The notes beneath the pieces were generated by a model, which did not search any database, had not been told where the DNA came from, and was given only the letters and a program-made list of their open reading frames with translations. From Massilia timonae CCUG 45783 (lineage in GTDB: Bacteria; Pseudomonadota; Gammaproteobacteria; Burkholderiales; Burkholderiaceae_D), in the NCBI RefSeq assembly GCF_000315425.1, contig NZ_JH992922.1:1903248-1967247 (forward strand): 64,000 nt of DNA, given 5' to 3'. The position numbers and the translations under genes are program-made. Shown here piece after piece: positions 27,421 through 36,013 of the stretch (positions are counted from its first letter, which is position 1; each line of letters opens with the position of its first letter).

Positions 27421-28920
27421 TCACGGCAGGCGGCTCTTCAGGATCTTGCCGCTCGGCGCCGCCGGCAGCGCGTCCATGAACACGATGCGCGCCGGGCGCT
27501 TGTAGGGCGCCAGGCGCGGGCGCAGCCAGGCCTGCAGCGCCGCCTCGTCGACCCCGCGCGCCTCGACGAAGGCCACCACTTCTTCCTCGGCCGCCGGCAG
27601 CGGCCGGCCCACCACGGCCGATTGCACGACCGCCGGATGCGCGTTCAGCGCCGTCTCGACTTCCAGCGGATAGACGTTGAAGCCGGAGCGGATGATCAGC
27701 TCGCGCGTGCGGCCCAGCAGGAACAGGGCGCCGTCGGGATCCTGGCGCGCCAGGTCGCCGGTCGCCAGCCAGCCTTCCGCACGCAGTGCGGCGCTGCTCG
27801 CGGCCGGGTCGCGGTAGTAGCCGCGCATGCGTCCCGGACTGCGTATCCACAGCTCGCCGGCCTCGCCCTGCGCCACGTCGAGACCATCGCGCGCCACGAT
27901 GCGCACCTCGACGCCGGGGATCGGCAGGCCGACCGACGTGTCGGTGCGCGGGGCGTCCAGGCGGGTCTGGCTGACGGTCGGACCGCCCTCGGTCAGGCCG
28001 TAGCCGTTGTGCAGCGGCAGGCCGAACGCGGCTTCGACCGCGCGCTTGAGGCTTGGGTCGAGCGGCGAGCCGCCGGCGTAGCAAAAGCGCAGGCGCGACG
28101 ACAGCGGCCTGGCCGCGTCCTCCACGATCGCCAGCAGGCGGGCATACATCGCCGGCACGCCCTGCACGATGGTCAGCTCGCCGGCGCGGATCGCGGCCAG
28201 CAGGGCCCGGGCATCGAAACGCGGCGCCAGCTGCAGGCAAGCGCCCGCGTACAGGGTGCCGAGCAGCACCGAGGTCAAGCCATAGACGTGGGAGATCGGC
28301 AGGCCGCCCCAGGCGCGGTCTTCCGGGTTCAGGCCGCGCAGCCGGCTCGAGGTCGCGGCCACGAACAGCAGGCCGGCGTGGCTCAGCATCACGCCCTTGG
28401 GCTGGCCGGTGGTGCCGGTGGTGTACATCAGGGCCGCGACCTGGTCGGCGCCCGCGTCCGCCGGCTCGGGCGCGCAGGCGGTGTCGAGCGGGCCGGCCAG
28501 CAAGCCGTCAGTCACGCGGCCCGCGCCCGCGCAGGGCAGGGCGCCGCTGCGCGCCGCGTGACGGGCGGCGTCCGGCGAGTTGGCCGTGAGGTAGAGCGCG
28601 CGCCGCGCGCCGCTGTGCGCGCGGATGGTGTCCAGTTCGCCCTCGCTCAGGCGGGCGTTGACGATGACGCTCCAGGCGTCGATGGCGGCGGCGGCGAACA
28701 GCAGCGCCACCTGGGCCACGCAGTTCTCGGCCACCAGCAGCACGCGGTCGCCGGGGCGCACGCCGAGATCGCGCAGCAGCGCCGCATACGCATCGGCGGC
28801 GCCGGCCAGCTGCGCATACGACCAGGTGCGGCCGTCCTCGACGAGGGCCGGGGCGTCCGGGCGACGGGCGGCGCCATGGCGCAGGATGTCGCTGATGCGG
28901 CGAAATTCGGTGGACTGCAT
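27421..28920 (-). CDS. AMP-forming acyl-CoA synthetase family protein
   Basis: A 499-residue class I adenylate-forming enzyme that would activate a carboxylic acid with ATP and couple it to CoA. Core motifs: YTTGTTGQPKGV (P-loop), NGYGLTEGGP, WLATGDLARQDPDG, and the C-terminal PSGKILKSRLP with the catalytic lysine. The full N- and C-terminal domains are present. The acid is not predictable; long- or medium-chain fatty or aromatic acids are possible. It is divergent from fdhD with no partner gene. Confidence 0.87.
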   Translation of the reverse strand: MQSTEFRRISDILRHGAARRPDAPALVEDGRTWSYAQLAGAADAYAALLRDLGVRPGDRVLLVAENCVAQVALLFAAAAIDAWSVIVNARLSEGELDTIRAHSGARRALYLTANSPDAARHAARSGALPCAGAGRVTDGLLAGPLDTACAPEPADAGADQVAALMYTTGTTGQPKGVMLSHAGLLFVAATSSRLRGLNPEDRAWGGLPISHVYGLTSVLLGTLYAGACLQLAPRFDARALLAAIRAGELTIVQGVPAMYARLLAIVEDAARPLSSRLRFCYAGGSPLDPSLKRAVEAAFGLPLHNGYGLTEGGPTVSQTRLDAPRTDTSVGLPIPGVEVRIVARDGLDVAQGEAGELWIRSPGRMRGYYRDPAASSAALRAEGWLATGDLARQDPDGALFLLGRTRELIIRSGFNVYPLEVETALNAHPAVVQSAVVGRPLPAAEEEVVAFVEARGVDEAALQAWLRPRLAPYKRPARIVFMDALPAAPSGKILKSRLP

Positions 28921-29073
28921 GACGGTGAGTGGATCGACGGGCAGACTTTATACCGCCTGGCGCGGCGCATCGCAAGCGAACTTGCATAAAAGTAAATGAT
29001 TTCAGCCGTGCGCCGGCCCTGGAGGTTTATACTATTTTTGTAAAACCGCCAACAACCAACAGGAGACAGTGTC

Positions 29074-30000
29074 TTGGCCAGGAAGGACGCAAGCGGCAAC
29101 GGGTTGCACAGCGTGATGCGCAGGGATGCGCGCCATGGGTCTGCGGCCGGCCGGCCGGTGCTGTCCGAGGCGCGCGCCGTCCTGACCCACGAGGTGCTGG
29201 CCATCGACGAACGCGGGCGCCGCTCCGGCATCGCCATCCCCGCCGAACGGCCGCTGACGATCTACGTCGACCGGCGCGAGCTGGTCACCCTGATGACGCT
29301 GGGCGGCGCGCCCGAGGCGCTGGTGCTGGGCTACCTGCGCAACCAGCGCCTGGTGCGCGCGCTGGAAGACATCGTGTCGATCCAGGTCGACTGGTCGGTG
29401 GACGCGGTGGCCGTGGTCACGCGCCACGGCATCCAGGACGTCGAGGCGCGCACCGCGAAGAAGGTGGTCACCACCGGCTGCGGCCAGGGCTCGGTGTTCG
29501 GCGGGCTGATGGACGAAGTGGACCAGATCGCGCTGCCTGCCGACGCGCGCCTGGCGCAATCGAGCGTCTACCGCATCGTCGACACCATCCGCACCCAGCA
29601 GTCGGTGTACAAGCAGGCCGGCTCGGTGCACGGCTGCGCCCTGTTCACGGAGGGCGGCGAATTGCTGTACTTCGTCGAGGACGTGGGCCGCCACAACGCG
29701 GTCGACGCCATCGCCGGCCTGATGTGGCTGGACGGCGTGGAGGGCGCCGACAAGGTGTTCTATACCACCGGCCGGCTCACGTCCGAGATGGTGATCAAGG
29801 GCGCCCAGATGGGCATTCCCTTCCTGCTGTCGCGCTCGGGCACGACGCAGATGGGCCAGATGGTGGCCGAGCGGGTCGGCATGTCGCTGCTGGCGCGCTG
29901 CAGCGGGCGCCATTTCCTGCTGCTGGCCGGGCATGAACGCCTGGTGTTCGAGCCGCAGCTGCTGGATACGCCCTACGTTCGTCCCGACCTGCGCGATTAG
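29074..30000 (+). CDS. fdhD: formate dehydrogenase accessory sulfurtransferase
   Basis: FdhD carries sulfur from IscS to the molybdenum or tungsten cofactor of formate dehydrogenase. TTG 29074 follows AGGAG at 8 bases. The 308-residue protein has the FdhD blocks ERPLTIYVDRRELVTLM, VEDVGRHNAVDAI and SGTTQMGQM. The loop normally holding a CxxC pair reads TTGCGQGS here, with only one cysteine. The gene abuts tupB exactly (stop TAG at 29998-30000, ATG at 30001), linking FdhD with tungstate uptake. Confidence 0.9.
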   Translation: MARKDASGNGLHSVMRRDARHGSAAGRPVLSEARAVLTHEVLAIDERGRRSGIAIPAERPLTIYVDRRELVTLMTLGGAPEALVLGYLRNQRLVRALEDIVSIQVDWSVDAVAVVTRHGIQDVEARTAKKVVTTGCGQGSVFGGLMDEVDQIALPADARLAQSSVYRIVDTIRTQQSVYKQAGSVHGCALFTEGGELLYFVEDVGRHNAVDAIAGLMWLDGVEGADKVFYTTGRLTSEMVIKGAQMGIPFLLSRSGTTQMGQMVAERVGMSLLARCSGRHFLLLAGHERLVFEPQLLDTPYVRPDLRD

Positions 30001-30708
30001 ATGGCCCTGCTGGACGCCACCGCGCACGCCTTCGCGCTGCTGTTCAGCGGCGACGCGGCCCTGTGGCACATCGTCTGGGTCTCGCTCAAGACCAGCCTGC
30101 TGGGGCTGATGCTGGCCACGCCGCCGGCGGTGCTGCTCGGCTACCTGATCGCCATGCACCGCTTTCCGGGGCGCCGCATCGCGGTCTGGCTGGCCCAGGC
30201 CGCGCTGTCGCTGCCCACCGTCCTGATCGGCCTGCTGCTCTACCTGATGCTGTCGCGGCGCGGGCCGCTGGGCGGGCTCGAATGGCTGTTCTCGCAGCCG
30301 GGCATCGTGCTGGGACAATGCATCATCGGCTTGCCGGTGCTGCTGGCCTTCACGCTGGCGGCGGTGCAGGCGCTCGACCCGCGCTACGCCGAGACCGCGC
30401 TCGCCCACGGCGCTTCGCGTGTGCGCGTGATGTTCACCGTGCTGCACGAGGCGCGCTACGGCGTGATGGCGGCCGTGATCAGCGGCTTCGGGCGCGTGAT
30501 CTCGGAAGTCGGTTGCGCGCTGATGGTGGGCGGGAATATCGAGGGCGAGACGCGCACCATCACCACCGCGATCGCGCTCGAGACCAGCAAGGGCGAATTC
30601 GCCCAGGGCATCGCGCTGGGCATCGTGCTGGTGACCCTGGCGCTGCTGATGAACGGCGTGCTGGTGCTGCTGCAGGGCGAGGCGCACAACCCCGGGGCCC
30701 GGCTATGA
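30001..30708 (+). CDS. tupB: tungstate ABC transporter permease
   Basis: A 235-residue permease with about five to six helices and the inner-membrane EAA-type loop (ALAHGASRVRVMFTVLHEAR). Family blocks GFGRVISEVGCALMVGGNI and TRTITTAIALETSKGEF are typical of TupB/WtpB-like permeases. It starts at the base after fdhD ends and overlaps tupC by ATGA. Confidence 0.86.
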   Translation: MALLDATAHAFALLFSGDAALWHIVWVSLKTSLLGLMLATPPAVLLGYLIAMHRFPGRRIAVWLAQAALSLPTVLIGLLLYLMLSRRGPLGGLEWLFSQPGIVLGQCIIGLPVLLAFTLAAVQALDPRYAETALAHGASRVRVMFTVLHEARYGVMAAVISGFGRVISEVGCALMVGGNIEGETRTITTAIALETSKGEFAQGIALGIVLVTLALLMNGVLVLLQGEAHNPGARL

Positions 30709-31358
30709 CGGCACTACTCACGGTGCACGGCCTGCGCAAGGCCTACGGCGAGCGCCTGCTGTTCGACGTCGCCCGGCTCGAGATCGAGAAGGGCGGCGCC
30801 TACGTGCTGACCGGCGCCAACGGCACCGGAAAAAGCACGCTGCTGCGCATGCTCGGCGGCCTGGAACGTTGCGACGCCTGCACGGTCGAATTCGAAGGCA
30901 GCCGCCTGCCGCTGTACCCGTATCCGCGCCAGCTGCGGCGCGGCATCGTCTACGTGCACCAGCACCCGATCATGTTCTCGACCAGCGTCGGCCACAACAT
31001 CGCCTACGGCCTGCTGGCGCGCGGCGTGGACCGGCAACTGGTGCGCGGCCTGGTCGACGAGGCGATGGCCTGGGCCGGCGTGCTGCACCTGCGCGACAAC
31101 GATCCTGCGCGCCTGTCGGGTGGCGAGAAGCAGCGCGTCGCGCTGGCGCGCGCGCGCGTGCTGCAGCCGCGCCTGTTGCTGCTGGACGAACCCACGGCCA
31201 ACCTCGACGGCGCGGCGCGCGAGCAGGTGATCGGGCTGATCCCGACCCTGGTCGAGCAGGGGGCCAGCGTGGTGATGGCCTGCCATGACCGCGACCTGAT
31301 CAACCTGCCCGGTGTGCGACGGCTCAAGCTGCGCGAGGGGCGATTGGAAGTACGCTGA
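30705..31358 (+). CDS. tupC: tungstate ABC transporter ATP-binding protein
   Basis: A 217-residue ATPase starting at the ATGA overlap with tupB. Walker A is TGANGTGKST, the signature is LSGGEKQR, Walker B is LLLLDEPTANLDG. It carries no C-terminal regulatory domain, unlike ModC. Order is permease, ATPase, binding protein, the reverse of the more common tupABC. Confidence 0.87.
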   Translation: MTALLTVHGLRKAYGERLLFDVARLEIEKGGAYVLTGANGTGKSTLLRMLGGLERCDACTVEFEGSRLPLYPYPRQLRRGIVYVHQHPIMFSTSVGHNIAYGLLARGVDRQLVRGLVDEAMAWAGVLHLRDNDPARLSGGEKQRVALARARVLQPRLLLLDEPTANLDGAAREQVIGLIPTLVEQGASVVMACHDRDLINLPGVRRLKLREGRLEVR

Positions 31359-31389
31359 ACCACGTCCCATTACAACAAGGAGAAAGACC

Positions 31390-32193
31390 ATGCAACGCCG
31401 TTCACTGCTCGCCGTCCTGCTGTGCGCCACCTTCGCCTCGCCTTCGCTGCTGGCGCAGGAGGTGATCAAGCTGTCCACCACCACCAGCACCGAGAACTCG
31501 GGCCTGCTCAAGCACCTGCTGCCGGTGTTCGAAGCCAAGACCAATACCAGGGTCCACGTGATCTCGGTCGGCACCGGCAAGGCGCTCGAACTGGCCAAAA
31601 ACGGCGACGTCGACGTGACTCTGGTCCACGCGCGCGAGATGGAAGACAAGTTTGTCGAAGAAGGCTGGGGCGTGGACCGGCGCGACGTGATGTACAACGA
31701 CTTCATCGTGGTCGGCCCGGAATCCGACCCGGCGCGCATCAAGGGCTCGAAGGACGTGGTCGACGCCTTCAAGCGCATCGCCGGCGCGAACGTCAAGTTC
31801 ATCTCGCGCGGCGACAACTCGGGCACCGACGTGATGGAAAAGGGCTACTGGCAGCGCGCCGCCGTCAAGCCGCAGGGCGCCAACTACGTGTCGGCCGGCC
31901 TGGGCATGGGAGAAGTGCTGAACATGGCCGCCGAGATGCGCGCCTACACGCTGACCGACCGCGCGACCTATGGCGCCTACAAGGCGAAGACGGGGCTGGC
32001 CATCGTGGTGGAAGGCGACAAGCGCATGTACAACCCCTACGGCATCATCGCGGTCAATCCCGCGAAGCACGCGGGCGTGAACTACAAGGGAGCGAAACAG
32101 CTGATCGAGTGGATCACCTCGCCCGAAGGGCAGGCGCGCATCGCCTCGTTCAAGCCGGCCGGCGAGCAGCTGTTCTTCGCGCCGCTGCGCTAA
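31390..32193 (+). CDS. tupA: tungstate ABC transporter substrate-binding protein
   Basis: A 267-residue periplasmic binding protein. ATG 31390 follows AAGGAGAAAG. Signal peptide MQRRSLLAVLLCATFASPS, then the TupA anion-binding motif TTTSTENSG; the later SRGDNSGTD block also contacts the oxyanion in the family. The TTTSTxxSG motif favours tungstate over molybdate or sulfate. Last gene of fdhD-tupBCA; no formate dehydrogenase is in the window. Confidence 0.88.
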   Translation: MQRRSLLAVLLCATFASPSLLAQEVIKLSTTTSTENSGLLKHLLPVFEAKTNTRVHVISVGTGKALELAKNGDVDVTLVHAREMEDKFVEEGWGVDRRDVMYNDFIVVGPESDPARIKGSKDVVDAFKRIAGANVKFISRGDNSGTDVMEKGYWQRAAVKPQGANYVSAGLGMGEVLNMAAEMRAYTLTDRATYGAYKAKTGLAIVVEGDKRMYNPYGIIAVNPAKHAGVNYKGAKQLIEWITSPEGQARIASFKPAGEQLFFAPLR

Positions 32194-32200
32194 AAGCCTG

Positions 32201-33166
32201 TCAGCGCGCCGGGTCGTTCATGCCGGTCAGGCTGACCACCTGGCCGTCCTTGACCACGACGCCATCCTCGAGCACGAACGTCGAGGCGCCGTTGACGTCC
32301 GGGAGTTCGAGCTCGATCGTGTCGCCGCGCTGCACGAAGCTGCCGCGCGCCGCGCAGGTGCCGAACATCGGCGTCGGCTTGAGCCCGGACGCGTCGGCCA
32401 GCAGGAAGAAGAACAGGGTCTCGCAGCTGGCGCCGCGCCCGCCGCTGCTGGCCATCAGGATCGCCTCCTTGCCGCCCGAGAGCGTAAAGCTGCGCAGCGG
32501 GAACTGCCAGCCGGCGTCCTCGCCGCTGAACAAGACCCTGCCGCCCAGGGTGACGGCGCGGCTGCCGTCGGCATTCGTGCGGCGGTCGAGCAGGCCGGCG
32601 ACGGTCGACAGCGAGGCCGGCAGGTTGTCGGCATTGCTGTCGACGAGGCCGCGCGCGGTGACGGCGGCGTCGTTCGCCCGCGCCGGCGCTTCGTCCTGAT
32701 CGCGCTGCACCGTGACCGCGCGGCCGGCCTCGTCGACGTCGGGCGCGAGCATGGCGGCCAGCACGCCCAGGACGATGGCGGCGATGGTGATGCCGATCCC
32801 CCACTGCGACCACTTTCGCTGGACCCGGTTGAAGTGTTCCAGGCTGTCCCACTGCTTGTTCTTCCAGGCCATCTCGCGCCCCTTGAAGCCGAGCCAGAAC
32901 GCCATGATCCAGCCGACATAGGGAACCATCGCCAGCAGCCCGATCCAGCTGCGGTTGCCGATCGCCCAGATCCAGTTGAGCAGGAAGGCGCCCCAGCTCC
33001 AGCCCTTTACTCCTTCCGGAATGCCGTCCGGGATGTCGCCATCCATGCGCGGCGCCGGCGCGGAAGGCTTGTCCAGGTTGACCGGGCTCGTGCCGGCGGC
33101 CTTGCCGCACACGGAGCAATAGGCGGCGTCGGGCGCCATCTGCGCGCCGCAATGTGAACAGAACAT
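32201..33166 (-). CDS. zinc-ribbon membrane protein of unknown function
   Basis: A 321-residue protein. The N-terminus is a zinc ribbon (CSHCG and CSVCG pairs, residues 3-21). A DUF2628-like hydrophobic block follows (GAFLLNWIWAIGNRSW, then MVPYVGWIMAFWLGFKGRE), then one more membrane helix near 120-140. The C-terminal 170 residues are a soluble beta-rich domain of no family I recognise, probably extracytoplasmic. Cytoplasmic zinc ribbon plus external domain suggests a sensor or assembly role, but this is a guess. The gene is convergent with tupA and 35 bases from the katE terminator. Confidence 0.75.
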   Translation of the reverse strand: MFCSHCGAQMAPDAAYCSVCGKAAGTSPVNLDKPSAPAPRMDGDIPDGIPEGVKGWSWGAFLLNWIWAIGNRSWIGLLAMVPYVGWIMAFWLGFKGREMAWKNKQWDSLEHFNRVQRKWSQWGIGITIAAIVLGVLAAMLAPDVDEAGRAVTVQRDQDEAPARANDAAVTARGLVDSNADNLPASLSTVAGLLDRRTNADGSRAVTLGGRVLFSGEDAGWQFPLRSFTLSGGKEAILMASSGGRGASCETLFFFLLADASGLKPTPMFGTCAARGSFVQRGDTIELELPDVNGASTFVLEDGVVVKDGQVVSLTGMNDPAR

Positions 33167-33187
33167 CGGAAGTCTTTCCTGCAGGTT

Positions 33188-33219
33188 AAAAAAACGGCGC
33201 CGCGAACTGCGCGGCGCCG
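33188..33219 (-). terminator. Rho-independent terminator of katE
   Basis: Read on the minus strand: stem CGGCGCCGC / GCGGCGCCG (33,195-33,203 with 33,211-33,219) followed by seven T. Confidence 0.88.
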
Positions 33220-33279
33220 CTGGACGATTATAACGATCGGCGCGGGTGGGAAACTAACTCTTTCCCACCGTGGCCGGGA

Positions 33280-35691
33280 TCAGACCGATGGCGGATCGGT
33301 CTCGCGCGCGAACACGCGGTGCGCGCTCAGGGCCGTCTTGAAGGCGTCGAGCGCCGCGTCGGCATTGGCCGGGTCGCCCAGGATCAGTCCCGGATCGGCC
33401 GAACCGTCGGGCAGCTTCTGCGGGATCATGGCTTTCGTCAGCAGGTCGGAACCGCTGCCGTAGGCCAGGATCGGCTTGCCGTGACGGTACTGCTCGCGCA
33501 GGAATTCCAGCACCTGGGCATTCTTCGCCAGCGCCTCGGCGGCCGCGGCGCCGTCCGGCACGATCACGCCGTCATACATCACCGACGGCCCGGCCTCGAC
33601 CGAGATCTCGACGTCGATCGGATCGCCATCGACTGCCGTCACCTTGCCCAGCATATTGCCGACCATGCGCGGCACGGCGCCGTCCTTGAGCAGGCTGGCG
33701 TATTGCTTCTTGACCGCCTTGTCGTCCACGCCGCTCGCGACCAGCACCGCGACGCGGCGGCCCTTGATGCCGACCTGGCCCGGGCGGCTCAGCAGCGACA
33801 GCGCGGGCGACGGCGGGTACGTTGGGATCGGCGCATCGGTCGCCAGCGGCAGCGGCTCCGGCACTTCCAGGCCCAGGCCCTCGGCCACGCGCGCCACCAG
33901 AACCGCGTCGACGTTCGCCAGCAGGGCCAGCGTGCGGATGCGCACCGCCGGCGTCTGCACCCGGGTCAGCTCGAAGCGGAAGGCGTTGACGATGTGGTTC
34001 TGCTCGGCCGGCGTCTGGCTTTGCCAGAACAGGCGCGCCTGCGAATAGTGGTCGGCGAACAGCTCGGGCTTGCCGCGCACCTTGTCCTCGCTGATGCGCT
34101 CGGGGAAGCTCATGAAGCCCATGCGGCCGGCCTGGAACGGACAGCCGCCGCCCAGCGAATTCGGCTCGTAGTTCACGCGGCCGCGGTTGATCGCCTGGCG
34201 GTGGAAGCCGTCGCGCTGGTTGTTCTGGATCTGCACGATCGGCGAGTTGATCGGGATCTCGTGGAAGTTCGGGCCGCCCAGGCGCGTGAGCTGGGTATCC
34301 TGATAGGAGAAGTTACGGCCTTGCAGCAGCGGATCGTTGGTGAAGTCGATGCCCGGCACCACGTGCGAGGTGCAGAACGCCACCTGCTCGGTCTCGGCGA
34401 AGAAGTTGTCGGGGTTGCGGTCCAGGACCAGCTTGCCGACAGGGCGCAGCGGCACCATTTCTTCCGGCACGATCTTGGTCGGGTCGAGCACGTCGAACGG
34501 GAAGCTGGCGGCCTGCTCTTCGGTGAAGATCTGCAGGCCCAGTTCGTACTCGGGGAAGTTGCCGGCTTCGATCGCTTCCCACAGGTCGCGCCGGTGGAAG
34601 TCGGGATCGGCGCCCGAGATGCGCACCGCCTCGTCCCACACCAGCGAGTGGGTGCCGGCCAGCGGCGTCCAGTGGAATTTCACGAAGCGCGATTCGCCCT
34701 GCGCGTTCACCAAGCGGAAGGTGTGCACCCCGAAGCCCTGCATGGTGCGGTAGCTGCGCGGGATGGCGCGGTCGGACATCGTCCACAGCAGCATGTGCGC
34801 GATCTCGGGCGACAGCGAGGCGAAGTCCCAGAAGGTGTCGTGGGCGGTGGCCGCCTGCGGCATGGCGTGGTGCGGTTCCGGCTTGGCGGCATGCACCAGG
34901 TCGGGGAACTTCATCGCGTCCTGGATGAAGAACACGGGGATATTGTTGCCGACCAGGTCCCAATTGCCTTCCTCGGTATAGAACTTGACGGCGAAGCCGC
35001 GCACGTCGCGCGCGGTATCGGTCGAGCCGCGCTCGCCGGCCACGGTCGAGAAGCGCACGAACACCGGGGTACGCTTGCCCTTCTTCGAGAACGGCACCGC
35101 CCGCGTCAGGTCGCTCAAGTCTTCATAGGCCTCGAAATAGCCATGGGCGGCCGAGCCGCGCGCATGCACCACGCGCTCGGGAATGCGCTCATGGTCGAAG
35201 TGCATGATCTTTTCGCGCAGGATGAAGTCTTCCAGCAGCGTCGGGCCGCGTAGGCCGGCCTTGAGCGAGTGCTGGTTGTCGGCGACCGGCACGCCCTGGT
35301 TGGTCGTCAGGTGGCGCTTGGCAGGGTCGACGCGCACGCGGTCGAGCGGGTCCGTGGTCGGGTTCTCGCCCTCCGGCGGATTGCCGTCGCCCACCTTGTC
35401 GTTGGCGATGATCTCGCTGGCGGTGCTGCCGGTGGCGGCATGCGTCGACGGCTTGAACTGCTCGCCTTCAGTCGGCGTGCGCGCCGCCTCGCCGTATTCG
35501 CTGGCCTTGGTGGCGTTATAGGGGCGGTCGGCCGCCAGTTCCTGCTCGGACGGGATCTTGTCGAGCAGGCGGTCGGCGACCGGGTTGCTGACACCCAGGC
35601 TCTTCGGTGGATCGGCGTCAGAGGGACCGGAAACGGTGCTCAGGATCGAGCCGGCGCCATCGACAGGGCTGGAATGGTTGGAAGTGGTCAT
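33280..35691 (-). CDS. katE: large-subunit monofunctional catalase (HPII/KatE type)
   Basis: An 803-residue clade II heme catalase. The catalytic histidine is in [12 protein letters not shown] (His 176), the distal asparagine in [13 protein letters not shown], and the proximal heme tyrosine in [16 protein letters not shown]-terminal flavodoxin/DJ-1-like domain is present ([13 protein letters not shown], then [12 protein letters not shown]), which defines large-subunit catalases. The N-terminal extension of about 110 low-complexity residues is longer than in E. coli HPII (753 residues in total). Transcribed alone with an OxyR-like site about 110-140 bases upstream. Confidence 0.95.
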   Translation of the reverse strand: MTTSNHSSPVDGAGSILSTVSGPSDADPPKSLGVSNPVADRLLDKIPSEQELAADRPYNATKASEYGEAARTPTEGEQFKPSTHAATGSTASEIIANDKVGDGNPPEGENPTTDPLDRVRVDPAKRHLTTNQGVPVADNQHSLKAGLRGPTLLEDFILREKIMHFDHERIPERVVHARGSAAHGYFEAYEDLSDLTRAVPFSKKGKRTPVFVRFSTVAGERGSTDTARDVRGFAVKFYTEEGNWDLVGNNIPVFFIQDAMKFPDLVHAAKPEPHHAMPQAATAHDTFWDFASLSPEIAHMLLWTMSDRAIPRSYRTMQGFGVHTFRLVNAQGESRFVKFHWTPLAGTHSLVWDEAVRISGADPDFHRRDLWEAIEAGNFPEYELGLQIFTEEQAASFPFDVLDPTKIVPEEMVPLRPVGKLVLDRNPDNFFAETEQVAFCTSHVVPGIDFTNDPLLQGRNFSYQDTQLTRLGGPNFHEIPINSPIVQIQNNQRDGFHRQAINRGRVNYEPNSLGGGCPFQAGRMGFMSFPERISEDKVRGKPELFADHYSQARLFWQSQTPAEQNHIVNAFRFELTRVQTPAVRIRTLALLANVDAVLVARVAEGLGLEVPEPLPLATDAPIPTYPPSPALSLLSRPGQVGIKGRRVAVLVASGVDDKAVKKQYASLLKDGAVPRMVGNMLGKVTAVDGDPIDVEISVEAGPSVMYDGVIVPDGAAAAEALAKNAQVLEFLREQYRHGKPILAYGSGSDLLTKAMIPQKLPDGSADPGLILGDPANADAALDAFKTALSAHRVFARETDPPSV

Positions 35692-36013
35692 TCTTGTCCT
35701 CGCTGGTTGTAGGGTTATGAAATAACCTCAACAACATAGCTCAGCAAGAAAACCTATCTCTGTGAGATGACACACACAATGCAATAAATGCATCAAATTA
35801 TTTCTATCGGGTTGATAGTGGATGGCTATTGCAAGCTCGGTCCACGACCTGGCGCACCTCGAGCGAGCGCAGCCATTTGACGTAGCGAAGGCGAGGGCAA
35901 CGGCGAAATGCGGCAGGATGGGGTGACGCAGGCCCTGCATGGGTTTACCCTTCGGTTGGCCGTCGCGTCGTGAACTACGCGGCCCCGGCCGAACCGGATG
36001 CCCGGCACCGGAC
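35692..36013. other. Intergenic region between katE and rng
   Basis: No supported gene. The katE-proximal half is AT-rich and must contain its promoter and the OxyR-like operator. The rng-proximal half is GC-rich; no clear terminator for the rng operon is visible. A 70-codon minus-strand frame (35,728-35,940) has no family features. Confidence 0.45.
35804..35829. promoter_or_regulatory. OxyR-like operator upstream of katE
   Basis: CTAT-N7-ATAG-N7-CTAT (35,804, 35,815 and 35,826) gives three of the four tetranucleotides of the OxyR consensus ATAG-N7-CTAT-N7-ATAG-N7-CTAT at exact spacing. The fourth position reads TCAA. Peroxide control of katE is plausible; binding is not shown. Confidence 0.45.

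Noticed and set aside
35728..35940. A 70-codon minus-strand frame upstream of katE
   Set aside because: It crosses the AT-rich promoter and the OxyR-like site, and the product has no family features.
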